Notes under the pieces: generated by a model
Database searches by the model: none
Told to the model about the DNA's origin: nothing
The model's input: only the letters and a program-made list of their open reading frames with translations
Shown here: positions 24,786 through 37,850 of the stretch, in pieces
Layout of the letters: every line of letters begins with the position of its first letter
Position numbering within the stretch: the first letter of the stretch is position 1
Assembly (NCBI RefSeq): GCF_040869045.1
Contig: NC_090323.1
Location: 175,606,083-175,670,082 of the forward strand
DNA: 64,000 nucleotides
Source: Eurosta solidaginis
Taxonomy: Eukaryota; Arthropoda; Insecta; Diptera; Tephritidae
Reading direction: 5' to 3'
Program-made: the position numbers and the translations under genes

Positions 24786-26971
24786 TATTATACTCAGTTG
24801 AGCAGAGCTCACAGAGTATATTAACTTTGATTGGATAACGGTTGGTTGTACAGGTATAAAGGAATCGATATAGATATAGACTTCCATATATCAAAATAAT
24901 CAGTATCGAAAAAAAATTTGATTGAGCCATGTCCGTCCGTCCGTCCGTCTGTCCGTTAACACGATAACTTGAGCAAATTTTGAGGTATCTTGATGAAATT
25001 TGGTATGTAGATTCCTGGGCACTCATCTCAGATCGCTATTTAAAATGAACGATATCGGACTATAACCACGCTCACTTTTTCGATATCGAAAATTTCGAAA
25101 AACCAACCGAAAAAATGCGATGAAACTTGGTAGATGGGTTGACGTTATGACGCAGAATAGAAAATTAGTAAGATTTTGGGCACCGCCCACTTTTACAAGA
25201 AGGTAATTTAAAGGTTTTGCAAGCTGTAATTTGCCAGTCGTTGAAGATATCATGATGAAATTTGGCAGAAACGTTACCCATGCTACAATTAGTGTGCTAA
25301 ATAAAAATTAGCAAAATCGGATGGCGAACACGCCCACTTAAAAGAAAAATGTTTTTTTTCATAAAATTTTAACAAAAAATTTAATATCTTTACTGTATAT
25401 AAGTAAATTAAGTCAAAATTCAACTCCAGTAATGATATGATGCAACAAAATACAAAAATAAAAGAAAATTTCAAAATGGGCGTGGCTCCGCCCATTTTAA
25501 TTAAGTTTGTCTAGAATACTTTTAATGCCATAAGTAGAACAAAAACTTACCAATCCTTCTCAAATTTGGTAGGGACATAGATTCTATGACGGTAACTGTT
25601 TTCTGTGAAAATGGGCGAAATCGGTTGATGCCACGCCCAGTTTTTATACACAGTCGTCCGTCTGTCCTTCCGCATGGCCGTTAACACGATAACTTGAGCA
25701 AAAATCGATATATCTTTACTAAACTCAGTTTACGTACTTATCTGAACCCACTTTATCCTGGTATAAAAAATGACCGAAATTCGACCATAACCACGCCCAC
25801 TTTATCGATATCGAAAATTACGAAAAATGAAAAAAATGCCATAATTCTATACCAACACAAACTTTGGAAAAAACTTTGTAAAATGGGTGTGACACCTACC
25901 ATATTAAGTAGAAGAAAATGAAAAAGTTCTACAAGGCCAAATCAACAGCCCTTGGAATCTTGGCAGGAATACTGTTAGTGGTATTGCATCTATAAATAAA
26001 TTAGCAGTACCCGACAGATGATTTTCTGGATCACCTGGTCCATATTTTGGTCGATATCGCGAGAACGATGTAACCCTCATTAATACCTTTAATTTGATAT
26101 CCATATCGTACAAACACATTCTAGAGTCACCCCTGGCCCCCCCTAATGGCGATATCTCGAAAAGGCGTCCACCTATAGAGCTAATGCCCACTCCCTCTTA
26201 AAATGATCAGTAACACCTTTTGTTTGATACCCATATCGTACAAACATTCTAGAGTCACCCCTGGCCCACCCTAATGGCGATATCTCGAAAAGGCGTCCAC
26301 CTATAGACCTAATGCCCACTCCCTCTTAAAATGCTCAGTAACACTTTTCGTTTGATACCCATATCGTACAAACACATTCTAGAGTCACCCTGGCCCACCC
26401 TAATGGCGATATCTCGAAAAGGCGTCCACCTATAGACCTAATGCCCACTCCCTCTTAAAATGCTCAGTAACACCTTTCGTTTGATACCCATATCGTACAA
26501 ACATTCTAGAGTCACCCTTGGTCCACCTTTATGGCGATATCTCGAAAACACCTTTTATTTATTTTTATATTTTATTTGATTCCCATATCGTACAAACACA
26601 TTCTAGAGACACCCCTGGTCCACCTTTATGGCGATATCTCGAAACGTCGTCCACCTATGGAACTAAGGATCACTCCTTTTCAAAATACTCATTAACAGCT
26701 TTCATTTGATATCGTACAAACATATTCTAGAGTCACCCCTGGTCCACCTTTATGGCGATATCCCTAAATGGCGTCCATCCATAGAACTATGGCCTACTCT
26801 CTCTTAAAATACTCTTTAATACCTTCCATTTGATACACATGTCATACAAACACATTCCACGGTTTCCCTCGGTTCATTTTCCTACATGGTTATTTTCCCT
26901 TATTTTGTCTCCATAGCTCTCAACTGAGTATGTAATGTTCGGTTACACCCGAACTTAGCCTTCCTTACTTG
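24786..26971 (+). mobile_element. Helentron-associated-type non-autonomous element, family 1
   Basis: The element starts at TATTATACTCAG after a T run and ends at CCTTACTTG before a T run. Subterminal inverted repeats: TACTCAGTTGAG (24791-24802) and its exact reverse complement at 26919-26930. A hairpin with a 6-bp stem (GTTCGG/CCGAAC) and 6-nt loop lies at 26937-26954, 17 nt from the 3' end. Inside is a tandem array at about 26040-26890 with a unit near 127 bp (six to seven copies; GCGATATCTCGAAA anchor). There is no open frame. This set of traits is that described for Helentron-associated INE elements of flies. A shorter internally deleted relative lies at 57180-57660. Classification is an inference from structure. 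Confidence 0.65.
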
Positions 26972-27329
26972 TTTTTTATTACATTATCATCGGGTTCCGA
27001 ACTATATTCCAAGTTTGAAGTTTGTAGCTTATCTGAAGTTTCTTAAATTTCAATGACAAAATTCGTAAACAACGCTCGTTACACATAATCTAGCTAAATA
27101 AAACCGTTTAAAAATGTAGTATTTATGTGCTAAGTGCAGCGGATTTCTATAGGAAGGAGTAGGGAATGAGAGGGCAATATGGTCTGGTTTATCAGTATGT
27201 GGTGGACGAAGTCGAAGAGGGTGACGTTTTCGATGATTATTCCTAAGATGGAATGATTGGTTGTCAATAACAGTTTGGCAAACGCTCACAGGGTAGTGGA
27301 ACAACTAAGCCTACTTAGAAGCGCTGTAG

Positions 27330-27860
27330 GCAGAATGCTAATTTGGGCTATCGGTTTGTTGGCGATAATAACCGATTTTTATGAGCAAAACCGATTACAT
27401 GCCAAAAACTAGTAAATAAAAGTGAATAACAAATCTATAACTTTTTATAACTTTTTAACCGGTATCACGTTATCGCACTGTAGTCGAACTGTTACGGCAT
27501 CGGTTTTATCAGTTTGTTATCGATAACAACCGCAGCGACAAGCTATTGCTATGCAGTATATAAACGATAACAAGTAGTTACGGGTTGTGATCAATTAAGC
27601 CGATAACACGTCGATAACAAGTCAATACAAATCCGAAAACAAACCGATAGCTCGCCGATAATCTTTGTTAGCGACAACAAATCAATAACTCGTCGATAAA
27701 AAACCTATAGCACACTGATATCAAACCGATATCAAGCACCCATCGGCTGTTAGCGGAATCACGATGATGAAAAGCTACTAAGAAATACGATAACGACGCG
27801 ATAACTTAGGATGTCGCTTGTTAACGAAGAAAGACCGATTATATTTCCATAACAACCCGT
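27330..27860. repeat. Cluster of CGATAACA-type words
   Basis: Short words built on CGATAAC, CCGATA and TATCGATAACA recur dozens of times over about 500 bp at irregular spacing, mostly in one orientation (for example 27570-27720). This looks like a decayed short-period satellite or a dense set of one binding motif. No gene overlaps. Confidence 0.5.
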
Positions 27861-29180
27861 AAACAAACAGCTAAGCAGGCCAATGATGCCTAAAGAAAAT
27901 ATGAAGTGGTTCCGATAAAGCTCCAGAAATAATTCGGAAACGGTCCGAAACCAATCCTGAAAATCAGCCCTAAAAAGTTGGATCTCTGAAAAATACAAAA
28001 AACACTTGACACTAAATACGTCCAAGGAGATCAAGGTCAAGCACGCTTCACTTCCAATTTTCGTCCTGTAAGCTTTTAAATTTCCCTACATGTTTTATGC
28101 TGACTCTCCGAACGGCTCTGATTGGCAGACGAGCTTTTGATGTGGAAATAAAATTGAAGTGCCTGCTAAACCATTACCGAAGGCGGCGAAAAAACCGCTT
28201 AAAGAAACTTTTTTCTAAAGTACGGTGGCTGAGGAAATGTAGCTTAGTAACAAATCCAAAAGAAGACTCACAAATAAAGAAGCCTCATCAATAATGCCAA
28301 AATCCGTTTGGAAATAACCAAGAAATCCTCACAAAATCATGAACTAATATTCTCATAATTTTCTCGCAAGCAATTTTAAAATTATATGAAGCAATTCCAG
28401 AAGGGGCCAAAAAATCTTGCCCTGACTGCCTTCGCAACGATGCGACATTACAAAACATTCCAAAAATGTTCGATTGTGCTATTTGGCAGATTTTATTTCA
28501 TTCAATAAACGGTCTCGTACAACGTTTTGACGAATGGCACTTAACTCAATTTACCATTTTATATTCATGAAAAGACATAAAAAGTTGATGGAAATCCCAT
28601 CAAATATGCGCACATTCAAGTTTTGCTTTAATGTGTCAAGTAATCAAATACTGGAAACCTTGTTGTTGCTATTTATGTTCATAGCTATCAATTAAACGAC
28701 ATTAACTTTATGGAGCCAGTTATGGGCAAAGGATGAAATGGGTGAGAAATGGGTGGGGAAAGGTAAATACATTAAGCGCCACATTGCAATGCTTTTAATA
28801 AATATAAACAAATTACACGACTTATGCAAATTGAGCAACTTTGACAGATTATATTAGTAATTTTCGCATTTGTGCATTGATGTATTAAGAAGTCCAATTA
28901 TAAATTAATTAGAAACAAAGTGGCGGCATAAGCCGAGTTTTATTCAAATTTTGTTTTATTTTTTTTAAACGAGTTTTTTGTGAGTTAATATGAAAAAATG
29001 TAGTAATTGAAAAATATAGAAAAATTATTAAAAAATAAAAAAGAAATCAGTATTGGATGACTTAGTTATAAAAACGCGGTGAATGTCATGCAAGTCAGTC
29101 TAAAGTATAGTAAATTGAATTCTGCTAGCCTTGTTATACAAACGGTGATCCCTACTTCCGGTCGCTTGCGGCCAATTATC
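27861..29180. other. Unassigned stretch, no supported gene
   Basis: Only short frames without recognisable domains, A/T-rich, no repeat structure noticed. Confidence 0.45.
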
Positions 29181-29184
29181 CTCT

Positions 29185-30120
29185 GGGTAGCCACTGAACA
29201 TTCTTTTAGTGGTGAGCTATTGTGAGAGAGCGACAACTTGGCTTGGTCACTCTGACACTTTAGGTTTAAAGGCTAGCTGGGGGATTTTTCATTGGCAGCG
29301 TCTGTCCACCACAAAGTGCGGCTGCAAGCCGGCGTCAGTCTTGGATCAAGCGGCTCGCTATACAAACGTGCAAATAATATTTTCATCCTCGCTGAGCGGG
29401 TTTTAGACCCGCCACGCCAAACCACATTTCAGTAAAAAGCAACAACAATCCTCGGATAAGAACGACCATAATCGTTTAAACGGTAAGTAAGTTCCGTAGT
29501 CCGAGTTGTATAACATGGCCTCAGTTTATAACTAACATATGCAGTGCAATGTCAAGCTTCTTGTATTTGGTGTGCCGATAGCGGGTCGCTTCGGAAATAA
29601 CGGTGAATTTACCACAGAGGGAAGCTGCTGTGGAAGACGGTTCTTCTTCTTATGAGGAGGGAAGTAGAAGAAAGTCGCAAATCGTGGGAGTTGTCAGCGT
29701 TCAAAGAGATGAGTCTAACTTGGTAAGTAAGAAAATCGTGGCTGCATTGAGCTCCGTGAGGGCGCTCAAACGCGAGAGCTCAAACATAGCAAATTAATGG
29801 AAAAAGGCAAGAAACTTAGCAGAACAGAGAGTTATATCACAGTGTTGGGTGGAATTAAGATTTTTCCTGCGCTTTGGATCTATAATTAAACCAACTGATT
29901 GGGAAAGCGCATGCGTGTCATGCTCTGTGATAGTGTGGAGGCCAGTCGATGCAATTCAATGAGGGCTGAAGAAGAGTCAGCAATTGGATGAAGGCGACAT
30001 TCATTCTGTTAAGGGTCAGAAGGGAAAATGGAAACACCTGGTCACAGAACTGTGCGCAGATTACCTATATTGACGGGTCATTCACTTTTAAAGCTATACG
30101 GCATTCGGAGGAGAAACTCG
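29185..30120 (+). mobile_element. Possible 5' part of a LOA/I-type LINE with an ORF1 remnant
   Basis: A less AT-rich block begins near 29185. It contains a short leader, a TTTTAGACCCGCC segment and then an interrupted frame (29603-29797 and further pieces to about 30100) rich in Glu, Lys, Arg and Ser, with KKIVAALSSVRALKRESS and later LMEKGKKLSRTE in a shifted frame. This resembles the charged helical start of Gag-like ORF1 proteins of LOA/I elements. I do not see the CCHC knuckles that would settle it. A degenerate host exon cannot be excluded. Confidence 0.35.
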
Positions 30121-33100
30121 CAATATATGTACTACGAAAAATGAAAAACAAAAATAGGGGCACATAGTAGTAGAACAGTAATAAAGAAGGGGACGGTTGG
30201 CAAGTACTTCTGGTAAAACACCAAGAAGAAACCTCTGACTTTGGTGCTATTTACCGAAGCATATGGCTTCCGAAATGCATGTGGAAAAGGAACTACTTAC
30301 TAAATTGATTAAAATGATGGCAAAATTACTACTGAAACAACTTGTAAAAGCTGTTGACGGCGGCGCCGTAACTGTTTTGTTTAATCTTCAGCTATTACGC
30401 AGCAGATGTCTGCCTCTTTGCCAAAAGTAGAACCCTTGCGCTATTGAGGTTGCGTTGATGCTTTGTCAAAGAGTATTAATCTACTCTAACTGGCGTGTTA
30501 AGTGCCATTGCGCCAATGTTTTACGAAGATAAATTTGTTCGGCGCCAATTGAGGATGCTTCGGTATCAACACAATAATACCGCATAGAGTCAAATAGCCA
30601 TAAATTGCTTAGCTTGAAGGGGAATTGAGACCCGTCCACTGATAATGAGGGTGAAATTCGCCCAAGGCACTACGTTCCAAATAAGGAATGTATTCAGACA
30701 AAAAAAAAATATCAAAACTCATTACCTCCAGCGGCTTTCCACTATTTATGCATTTTTGCCATTTATATGTTTGGTGCAAGTATTTAAATTTTTAAGCGCG
30801 CCACATCCGTTAACGGCCAGCGTTTTAAGTAATTTAAATGTTTTGCTAATAGTATAATTAAAGCTTTTAGCTGTACATAATATAGGCGATCATAAAACAT
30901 TTAAGTGACAAGCGCCGTGGCACTACCTACTCAAGGCTGTAAGACACTGCGCAACGTTGAGTCATTGCGCTGACACCGAGGTTACCCTTTTTACTGATAC
31001 AATGGTGCAATGTTGTAAGTAGCGCCTGTCATACTAGTTCAATACAAACTACTCTTTGTCAGAACATCGATTGGTAAAAATTTTATTCGACGTCGCATAG
31101 ATTTCACTGAGGAGCGTGAAGGGCGTTATGAAGTAAGGAACATTTGTTAACAAATAGATTTAGAAATCAGTGCCTCCAATATAATTACTGTTAATAAAAT
31201 CGTGTCTGATACAAAACCTCGGTTTGTTCTGCGCATATACTAAGCGGCGCTAAAAATTTGCTTGATGCAATTGCACCTACACACGGCGCTGGTTTATCAG
31301 TATCAACGCCAAAAAAGCGATAATTTAAAAAAGTCTGATTTTAACAAAATGCATAAAAATGCGTGACACCCCCACATTCGATAATAGAATTTAAAATTTG
31401 TTTCAATTACTTTCACGGTGTGTAGTGGAGCTTTTACTAAATCGAGAATACAGAGCAATTGGTATTGAATTAACAAACCGGCTAGCATATATAATGTCAA
31501 AATTCTTGATTTAGCTTGCTCGCTTTAGATCTGAGCATAAGATATGCATGTAATATTACAAAGTATTTGTGATAAACGAGTGGCAATTTTTCAAAACAAC
31601 AAACGTCAACATTTATAGAAATTGCACCTGTTTGATGATGCAAAACAAGCTGAAACATTTTTTTTGTTGTTGTTTATTATCAATTACATTTGGCGGCGCG
31701 TGTTGTCGCAACTCAGTTGCACTTTATTTTGCGCTCAATTAGTGTACTAGTAGTTGTTGTTGTTATTGTCATAATTGCTCCTGTTGCTGCTACTGCAGTT
31801 GCTAAATTCGCAACTGCTGTTGTTGCTAATCATCTTCAACGTCTTCATGCGCGCATGCGCAAAACTTCATGTTTAGCTACAATAAAAATTGAAGAAGCAA
31901 ACATTCAACTGAACAAAAATAAATATTACCATACAGCCGTGGCGGCACCAATTTATTTATAGAATATTTTTAAAGATATTATGCTGATATCGCCGTTATT
32001 ATATTCACTTATGTATATGTTGTTGCTGTTTCTTTTATTGCTGCCGTTGTGAAAAGTCGTCTGACTGACTGTGTATCTGTGTGTGTCATAAAAGCACGAG
32101 CAAGTGTATTATTCGCTCGGTTTCTTTGAAGAATAACCAGAGCAAAACAAAATTTGTATAAGTGCTCTTACAAATAAACTGAGCTATAAGCGAACTGATA
32201 TCTGAACCGGACATATGGAGGACATTGAGTATGCGGTCAGTCTGTTGCTTTGCGGTTCATTGCTTGATTGTCGACAACAGGTAATTCGGAAGCTCTTTTG
32301 TGTGCGTGCGTATGTATGTAACAGAAGATGAATATATAGTGCCAAACAATAATAATAGCAGACAGACATACGCTAATGAAACAAGTAATAGGGTCAACAA
32401 ATTTATTAAAAACACAATAAAAAGACTTTAAAATTTGGCAATTACATATTTCAACAAAAAAAATTTAATAAAATTTAGGCGAATGAAAATAATTTCCCAA
32501 ATTATTAAATAAAATTATAAATTAAAAGATGCTTCAAATAAATGTTTTCATACATTTAAAAAAGCAATGAGGCAGTCCCCGCTTAATTCATACGAAAATA
32601 ATGTTTTTTTTTTTACTAAAACAATCTAGATGGCGAAACTCTAAGAATTTTTTCTCAAAATTCTTTTATGTTTGAATTTTTTGATTTTAGTCTATGCAAA
32701 CTAAGCCCGAGACTTCTTTGACAAACAAAAATACAATTATTTTTCAAAACTTTTTGTGAAATATTTACGTTTTTTAAATTTGATTTTTTTTAAATGCTTA
32801 ATTAAACTAATCCGAGTACTACTTGTTGAAGAATCAATTTTGCAATGCTAAATCAAATATAATTTTTTTCAAATTAATAAAAATTTTTGTTCGTTAAGTA
32901 TGCAAATTAAACCATGCACTTTTCTTACAAAACAATTTTTAACTTTAAATTCGATTCCATTTTTTTAGAATCGATATTTTTCTGGGATTGAATTTTCTGA
33001 TTTTGGTTTATGTAGACTGAACCAAGTATTTGGCAAACTATTTTTTGGAAATTTCAGAACAAAGAAATTTGTTTAAAATTTTTCGAAACATACATTTTTT

Positions 33101-34374
33101 TTATTTTATATTTTTGCGAAATTAATTTATTTAAACTAAACAAGAAACATGGCTTAGGAAAAATAGGACAGAAATAAATTAAATTTTCAAAATTTTTTAG
33201 AAATTGTACCTATATATTTTTTGCTTTGAATATTTGCAGAATCGGACTACGTCAACTAAAAACAACATCTCGTTAAGACAATTATTGAAGTTTTTAAACG
33301 ATAATAAAATTTGTTTTATATACTTTTTTTTTAATTTTATATTTAACTTTGAAATGCAGGTATAAACACGCAGGTTAGCCAACTTAGCTTAAAAGAAATT
33401 TTTATTTTAAAACGAAAATAAAGTTTTTTTTTTAAATTTTTTAGAAATTTAAAATTTTATTTTACCTTGAATTCCTATAGATTTGGGATACATAAATTGA
33501 ACCAGCCAATGCGCAGAAAATTATTTTAAAATAAATTTTTTTTTTAATATTTTGGAAATCTTGATAGAAAAAAAACTAAAATAAAATTTGGAATTTGAGA
33601 TTCCTTTGCTAAACAAAATTTAAACATTTTTACTTGATTTAATTTCTAAATCAATAAAAAATTTATTGAAACTGAATCCGGTACTTAAAAAAAAATTCTG
33701 CTTAACATTTATGTACAATTTCGTGGTGGCCACGGCGCACACCCACGGAATTGTTGAAGAGTAGATGTAGGCGGGGAAAAGAACGGAAAATAAAAACACC
33801 AAAAGTAATGTGTATAAACAATTGCAGCTTATACATATGAACGTGTGTGTGTTTTTGAACACACCTTTATGAATGTATTGGTTAACTAAGTACATTGCTA
33901 CGAGGGAGGGCAGATTTATTTAGGCCTGTGGCCTAAACAATTTATTTTAAAATATATATTTTTTATGTTTTAATTTTTTAACCCAGGTCCTTTGACAAGC
34001 AACATTTTTTTCAAAGACGATTTTTTTCTGAAAATATTTATTTTAAAGTTGATTTTTGGGGATTTTAGAGTATGAAATAAAACCACAAAAATTGTAAAAA
34101 TGATCGATTTTGAGAAAAATGTTAAAATTAAAAATAAAAACTATTTTCTGGGAATTTCTTTTCAAAATATTTTTTTCTAAGGTTTAATTTCTGAGAAATT
34201 GGACTATGAAAACTAAACCACAAATTCAGCTAAACATTTTTTAAAATATAAAAGCGAACTTTTCTTTAAACTTGCATTTTTTTATTTTTTGAAATGTGAA
34301 GCTCAGAAAAATTGGTTAACAATAAAAATTTAAAAATTTTATACCAATTAAAAAATTGGAATTGTTTTCATTTC
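30121..34374. other. Unassigned stretch, AT-rich in its right half
   Basis: No supported gene. The frame at 31690-31962 is a GTT/GCT microsatellite translated into Val and Ala runs. From 32400 to 34370 the sequence is extremely A/T-rich with recurring AAATTTTT words and no reading frame longer than about 90 codons. Confidence 0.45.
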
Positions 34375-34384
34375 TATATATAAA

Positions 34385-34743
34385 GCGACTTCCGTGGTGT
34401 GATGGTAGCGTGCTCCGCCTACCACACCGTATGCCCTGGGTTCACACCCCGGGCAAAACAACATCAAAATTTTAGAAATAAGGTTTTTCAATTCGAAGAA
34501 ATTTTTCTAAGCGGGGTCGCCCCTCGGCAGTGTTTGGCAAGCGCTCCGGGTGTATTTCTGCCATGAAAAGCTCTCAGTGAAAACTAATCTGCTTTGCAGA
34601 TGCCGTTCGGAGTCGGCATAAAACATGTAGGTCCCGTCCGCCCAATTTGTAGGGAAAATCAAGAGGAGCATGACGCAAATTGGAAGAGAAGTTCGGCCTT
34701 AGATCTCTTTGGAGGTTATCGCGCCTTACATTTATTTTTTTTA
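34385..34743 (+). mobile_element. tRNA-Gly-like SINE with 10-bp target duplication
   Basis: The first ~70 bp resemble a tRNA-Gly(GCC). There is an A-box-like TGGTGTGATGG, an anticodon arm reading CTCCGCCTACCAC, and a B-box-like GGTTCACACCC followed by CCGGGC. A tRNA-unrelated body of about 290 bp follows, containing GGGGTCGCCCCTCGGCAGTG and TCCCGTCCGCCC, ending in a T-rich tail. TATATATAAA flanks both sides (34375-34384 and 34744-34753). The clover-leaf is imperfect and the RNA polymerase III boxes are internal, so this is a retroposon, not a functional tRNA gene. Confidence 0.8.
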
Positions 34744-34753
34744 TATATATAAA

Positions 34754-36557
34754 TTTTGAAACGAAAGTTCAATATTTTTTGAAAAACTTTTTCAATTTTA
34801 AAATGATGTTTGAAACTTTGGTAAAAGAAAATGTCTTTTTATAATAGTTTTTTTCGAACAAAAAGAAAAATGTATAAAAATAATATTGATTATAACAATA
34901 AATTTTTCAAGTTCGAATTTCTGAAAAATTAGGCAAAAATTAAAATTTTAAAATTTTATACCAGTTTTGAAAAGCCTGAATTTTTTTAAGTTTTTATTAA
35001 GCCTTTAAATTTAATAAAAATTTAAAAATTAAAATTCAATATTTTACTTATTTTAGCAATTTTTATGATATTAGAACATTTTGCAAAATAAAATATGCAT
35101 AATAATATCTTTTTACAAAAGTGTTTCTACTTTTTCTGCCGCCAGTGTTTTAGTCAAAGTCACGTTGGTCGGAGTGTAGGGTTGTCGTGCGATCAATTGC
35201 ACAGCACATGTTGTTGCTCTTTTCTCGAACGGTAGTATTGCTGCTATTAAGGCTGATTGTTCATTCAAAAGTCTGTACACTGATCGGTTTGCAGCTAAAT
35301 ACAACGTGTATAGCTTGAACGTCCTCCACTTCAGCCTTATACCAGAATCGTCTGCTTCTCTCACGACAACCCAACTCGCTAACCCTAGCCAATCCAAGCC
35401 AAAAGCCAAACAATTACCCAACTGACTTACAACTTTTTTGTTTTTGTGCTTTGCTTCAGTATCGCCCGGGTAAATATGTATGTATGTGTATGTATATCGC
35501 ATGCCCATATTCATTTGTTGTCTGCACTACTGCTCCGAAGATGACGACAACTGTGGCACGATGCTCACCTCTGCTGAGCGCGCTAAGCCCGTGCCGATTT
35601 TTATTTGATCTTCGCCGACACTTGGCGGCAAGTTGCAAAGACTTACTACGTACAAACAACTAACCGACCAAACGATCAAACAACCAAACAGACCCAGAAG
35701 ACCAAACAAGATAATCTACCAACAACGATCTACAGTCCGTCCATTCGACAACGGCGCTGACGTTGTACTTTTCTTTTTTATTTTTCCTCGCTTTTTTCTT
35801 TCATTTCGTTAATTTGTTTTCTTGGATTGTTGTTGCTGTTGTTTATTTGCTGCTTGTGTTGTATTTTCCTCGTCGTTGTTGCTGTTATTTTTGTTGTGTA
35901 CAGGTAGTAAGGGTTGCCTAAATCAAGCTATGCTGAACCGATACGATGCAATCCAATCCAACTAGTCTCGGTCGATATTTTGCTGTTGTTGTTGCAGTTG
36001 TTTTGTTGGCTTGATGGTTGACTTAAGTGTTTGGTTTGACTTAGTCATGCTCGGGTTGACTTAAGTTATGGTTGTTGTCGTTGTTAATATTATTTTTGTT
36101 GTTGTTGCAATTTTGTTTTTGTTATTATTCCTGCTGTGGCTTATTCGTTGTTTAAATTTGTTATTTATTTATTGTTGTTCTTGTATATATATGAATACGG
36201 GTTATTTAGTCCAACTTCCACAAACTCAGCCTTAATAGAGGCGGCGACGGCGGCTTTGCTCATTGATCTTAACTTTGAAAACAGTAGCAACTGCTGTGAC
36301 GAGTAAGATGACGATGACGATGAAAATTACGATTTTATTGTTGTTGTTGTCGTTGTTGCCGACGCTAAAGGCGCATTGTGGTTTATTAATGACTTGCATT
36401 GCGCTAAAAATTCACTTAACCGAAGTGATTTTGGTTTTTAGCAAAAATTTAATTGCTTTTTAACGATTTAAGGCGGAATAATGACAAGAACAAAAAAAGG
36501 ACCAAAAGATAAGTATTTGGTAATATATTAAATGGGATTTCAGTGTCAGAATTGGGT
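34754..36557. other. Unassigned stretch with TTG microsatellites
   Basis: No supported gene. The 133-codon minus frame at 35113-35514 has no recognisable motif. Dispersed TGTTGTTG tracts at 35828-36180 and an ATGACGATGACGATG run near 36305 are simple sequence. Confidence 0.4.
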
Positions 36558-36810
36558 CAAGTGTGATTGTTGTCGCTAAACCCTCCCCGAACGCTTAGGG
36601 CATGGAAAGTCTTTGGCCGGATGTTTGTTCCTCTAGTACGCCTTTTTCCGAGCGAAACGAGAAATTCAAAAAACATCAGTTACATTCCGACCGGAAAAAA
36701 AAATAATAACAATTATTATGCGTTGGTGGCTTTTCAATTTCTCTTACGACAGGCATGCCTTATTGTAAGACTATTCAACGCCCCCTAACCAAAAAGAGTG
36801 TTAGGTTGCA
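36558..36810 (-). mobile_element. CAA-tailed SINE family, degenerate copy
   Basis: On the minus strand it starts near GGTTAGGGGGC, continues with GGCATGCCTGTCGTAAGAG and ends CGTTCGGGGAGG...TTAGCGACAACAATCA. The same order of blocks occurs in the better copy at 51182-51505. Divergence is high, so the boundaries are approximate. Confidence 0.5.
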
Positions 36811-37439
36811 ACGAACCTCAGCATTCCCCTGAGAAGCGTATTACAGAGCTTGGTTTATGAGGTGACTGCAAGAAATGTTTTAGTATAGTTCTTAAATTGG
36901 CAAAATTAGTGGGCAAAGTCTTTCCACAGTATATTCGAAGGAATGCCTGTAGTTAGTGGGGATTGAACTATACATAGAAATCGGAATAACACATCTTAAC
37001 AGCAGAGCCTTATGTCCTATCCAGTTACTGAATACTACGTCAGCTCATGCCTGAGCACTTTGCATCAGCTTGTTTCTGACAATTTCACGGGCGGTCCTCT
37101 CTGAAGTGTCACGTCAGCTTCCTACTACTACGCATATTGTCTTCGCCTTTTGCTCACTTTGGAAGACAATAATTTCTCTTTCAAACTTGGTATCGATGCT
37201 CTGGAGATATCGATCCAATTATGCGGACAGTAAATGATTTCCCGAACATGAAATATGTCTCTACAAATTCAAGATCATCAGGTCTGCTACGACTACTGAT
37301 AGCCTTCGCTTTTATTGCTTCACTATTGCTTTTCAATAAACTTCTTAGTATTCCGCAGTCTCACCAAACATCCTATCAGACGATTCAACACTACCAACTA
37401 CGTATCGACCGCCTACCTCTGGACCGAAAATGTTGGAAA

Positions 37440-37850
37440 ATGTACAGCGTTTCTGAGCAAGGCGCATAATATGACGAGACATGTTTGGAAGAATTGTAAA
37501 CGAATTCGAACTTCAATGTTTTGCGTGCCTACTTCAGGAAATATGCTAAATAAAAATACGAACTCACTGAGGCAAGCGCGAAATATGCCGAAACGCGTAG
37601 GAGAGATAGGAAAAGAAACTGCAACTTTTCTCCCATACGCGTTTCGGCCTTTTCCACAGCTTTCTCAGGGAGCTTTTTGGAAAAGGTTCGGCCTCACTGA
37701 AGGCGCGAAAAGCGCTTAGGAACGCTTCCATCTCTACAGCGTTCTCTGGGGAAGTATGTTGAAATAAAATAAAAACTATCTGAGAAAGGCACGAAATATG
37801 CGGAACCGCGTAGGAATGGAATGTAAAAAAGTGAGTCAAATTCCTCCACA
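37440..37850. repeat. Diverged tandem duplication with an inner hairpin
   Basis: The segment TAAATAAAAATACGAACTC...GAAATATGCCGAAACGCGTAGG (about 37547-37595) recurs about 218 bp later as AAATAAAAACTATC...GAAATATGCGGAACCGCGTAGG. A weaker third relative lies at 37445-37490. Between them CCGAAACGCGTA and its complement TACGCGTTTCGG face each other (37589-37600 and 37636-37649), forming a potential hairpin. Confidence 0.55.

Noticed and set aside
24928..24955. CCGTCCGTCCGT run as a telomere-like or regulatory repeat
   Set aside because: It is part of the conserved body of the Helentron-like family and recurs in the 57.2-57.7 kb copy.
26040..26890. CRISPR array because of regularly spaced similar blocks
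   Set aside because: The whole ~127-bp unit is repeated without unique spacers, and the genome is clearly a eukaryotic (insect) one.
31690..31962. A 90-codon frame with Val/Ala-rich hydrophobic stretch as a membrane protein
   Set aside because: The hydrophobic run is a translated GTT/GCT microsatellite; nothing else supports a gene.
34385..34455. A tRNA-Gly gene
   Set aside because: The tRNA-like part is continuous with a 290-bp SINE body, lies inside a target duplication and has imperfect stems; it is a SINE head.
35113..35514. A 133-codon minus-strand frame
   Set aside because: No homology recognised, no supporting splice or promoter context, and simple-sequence neighbours.
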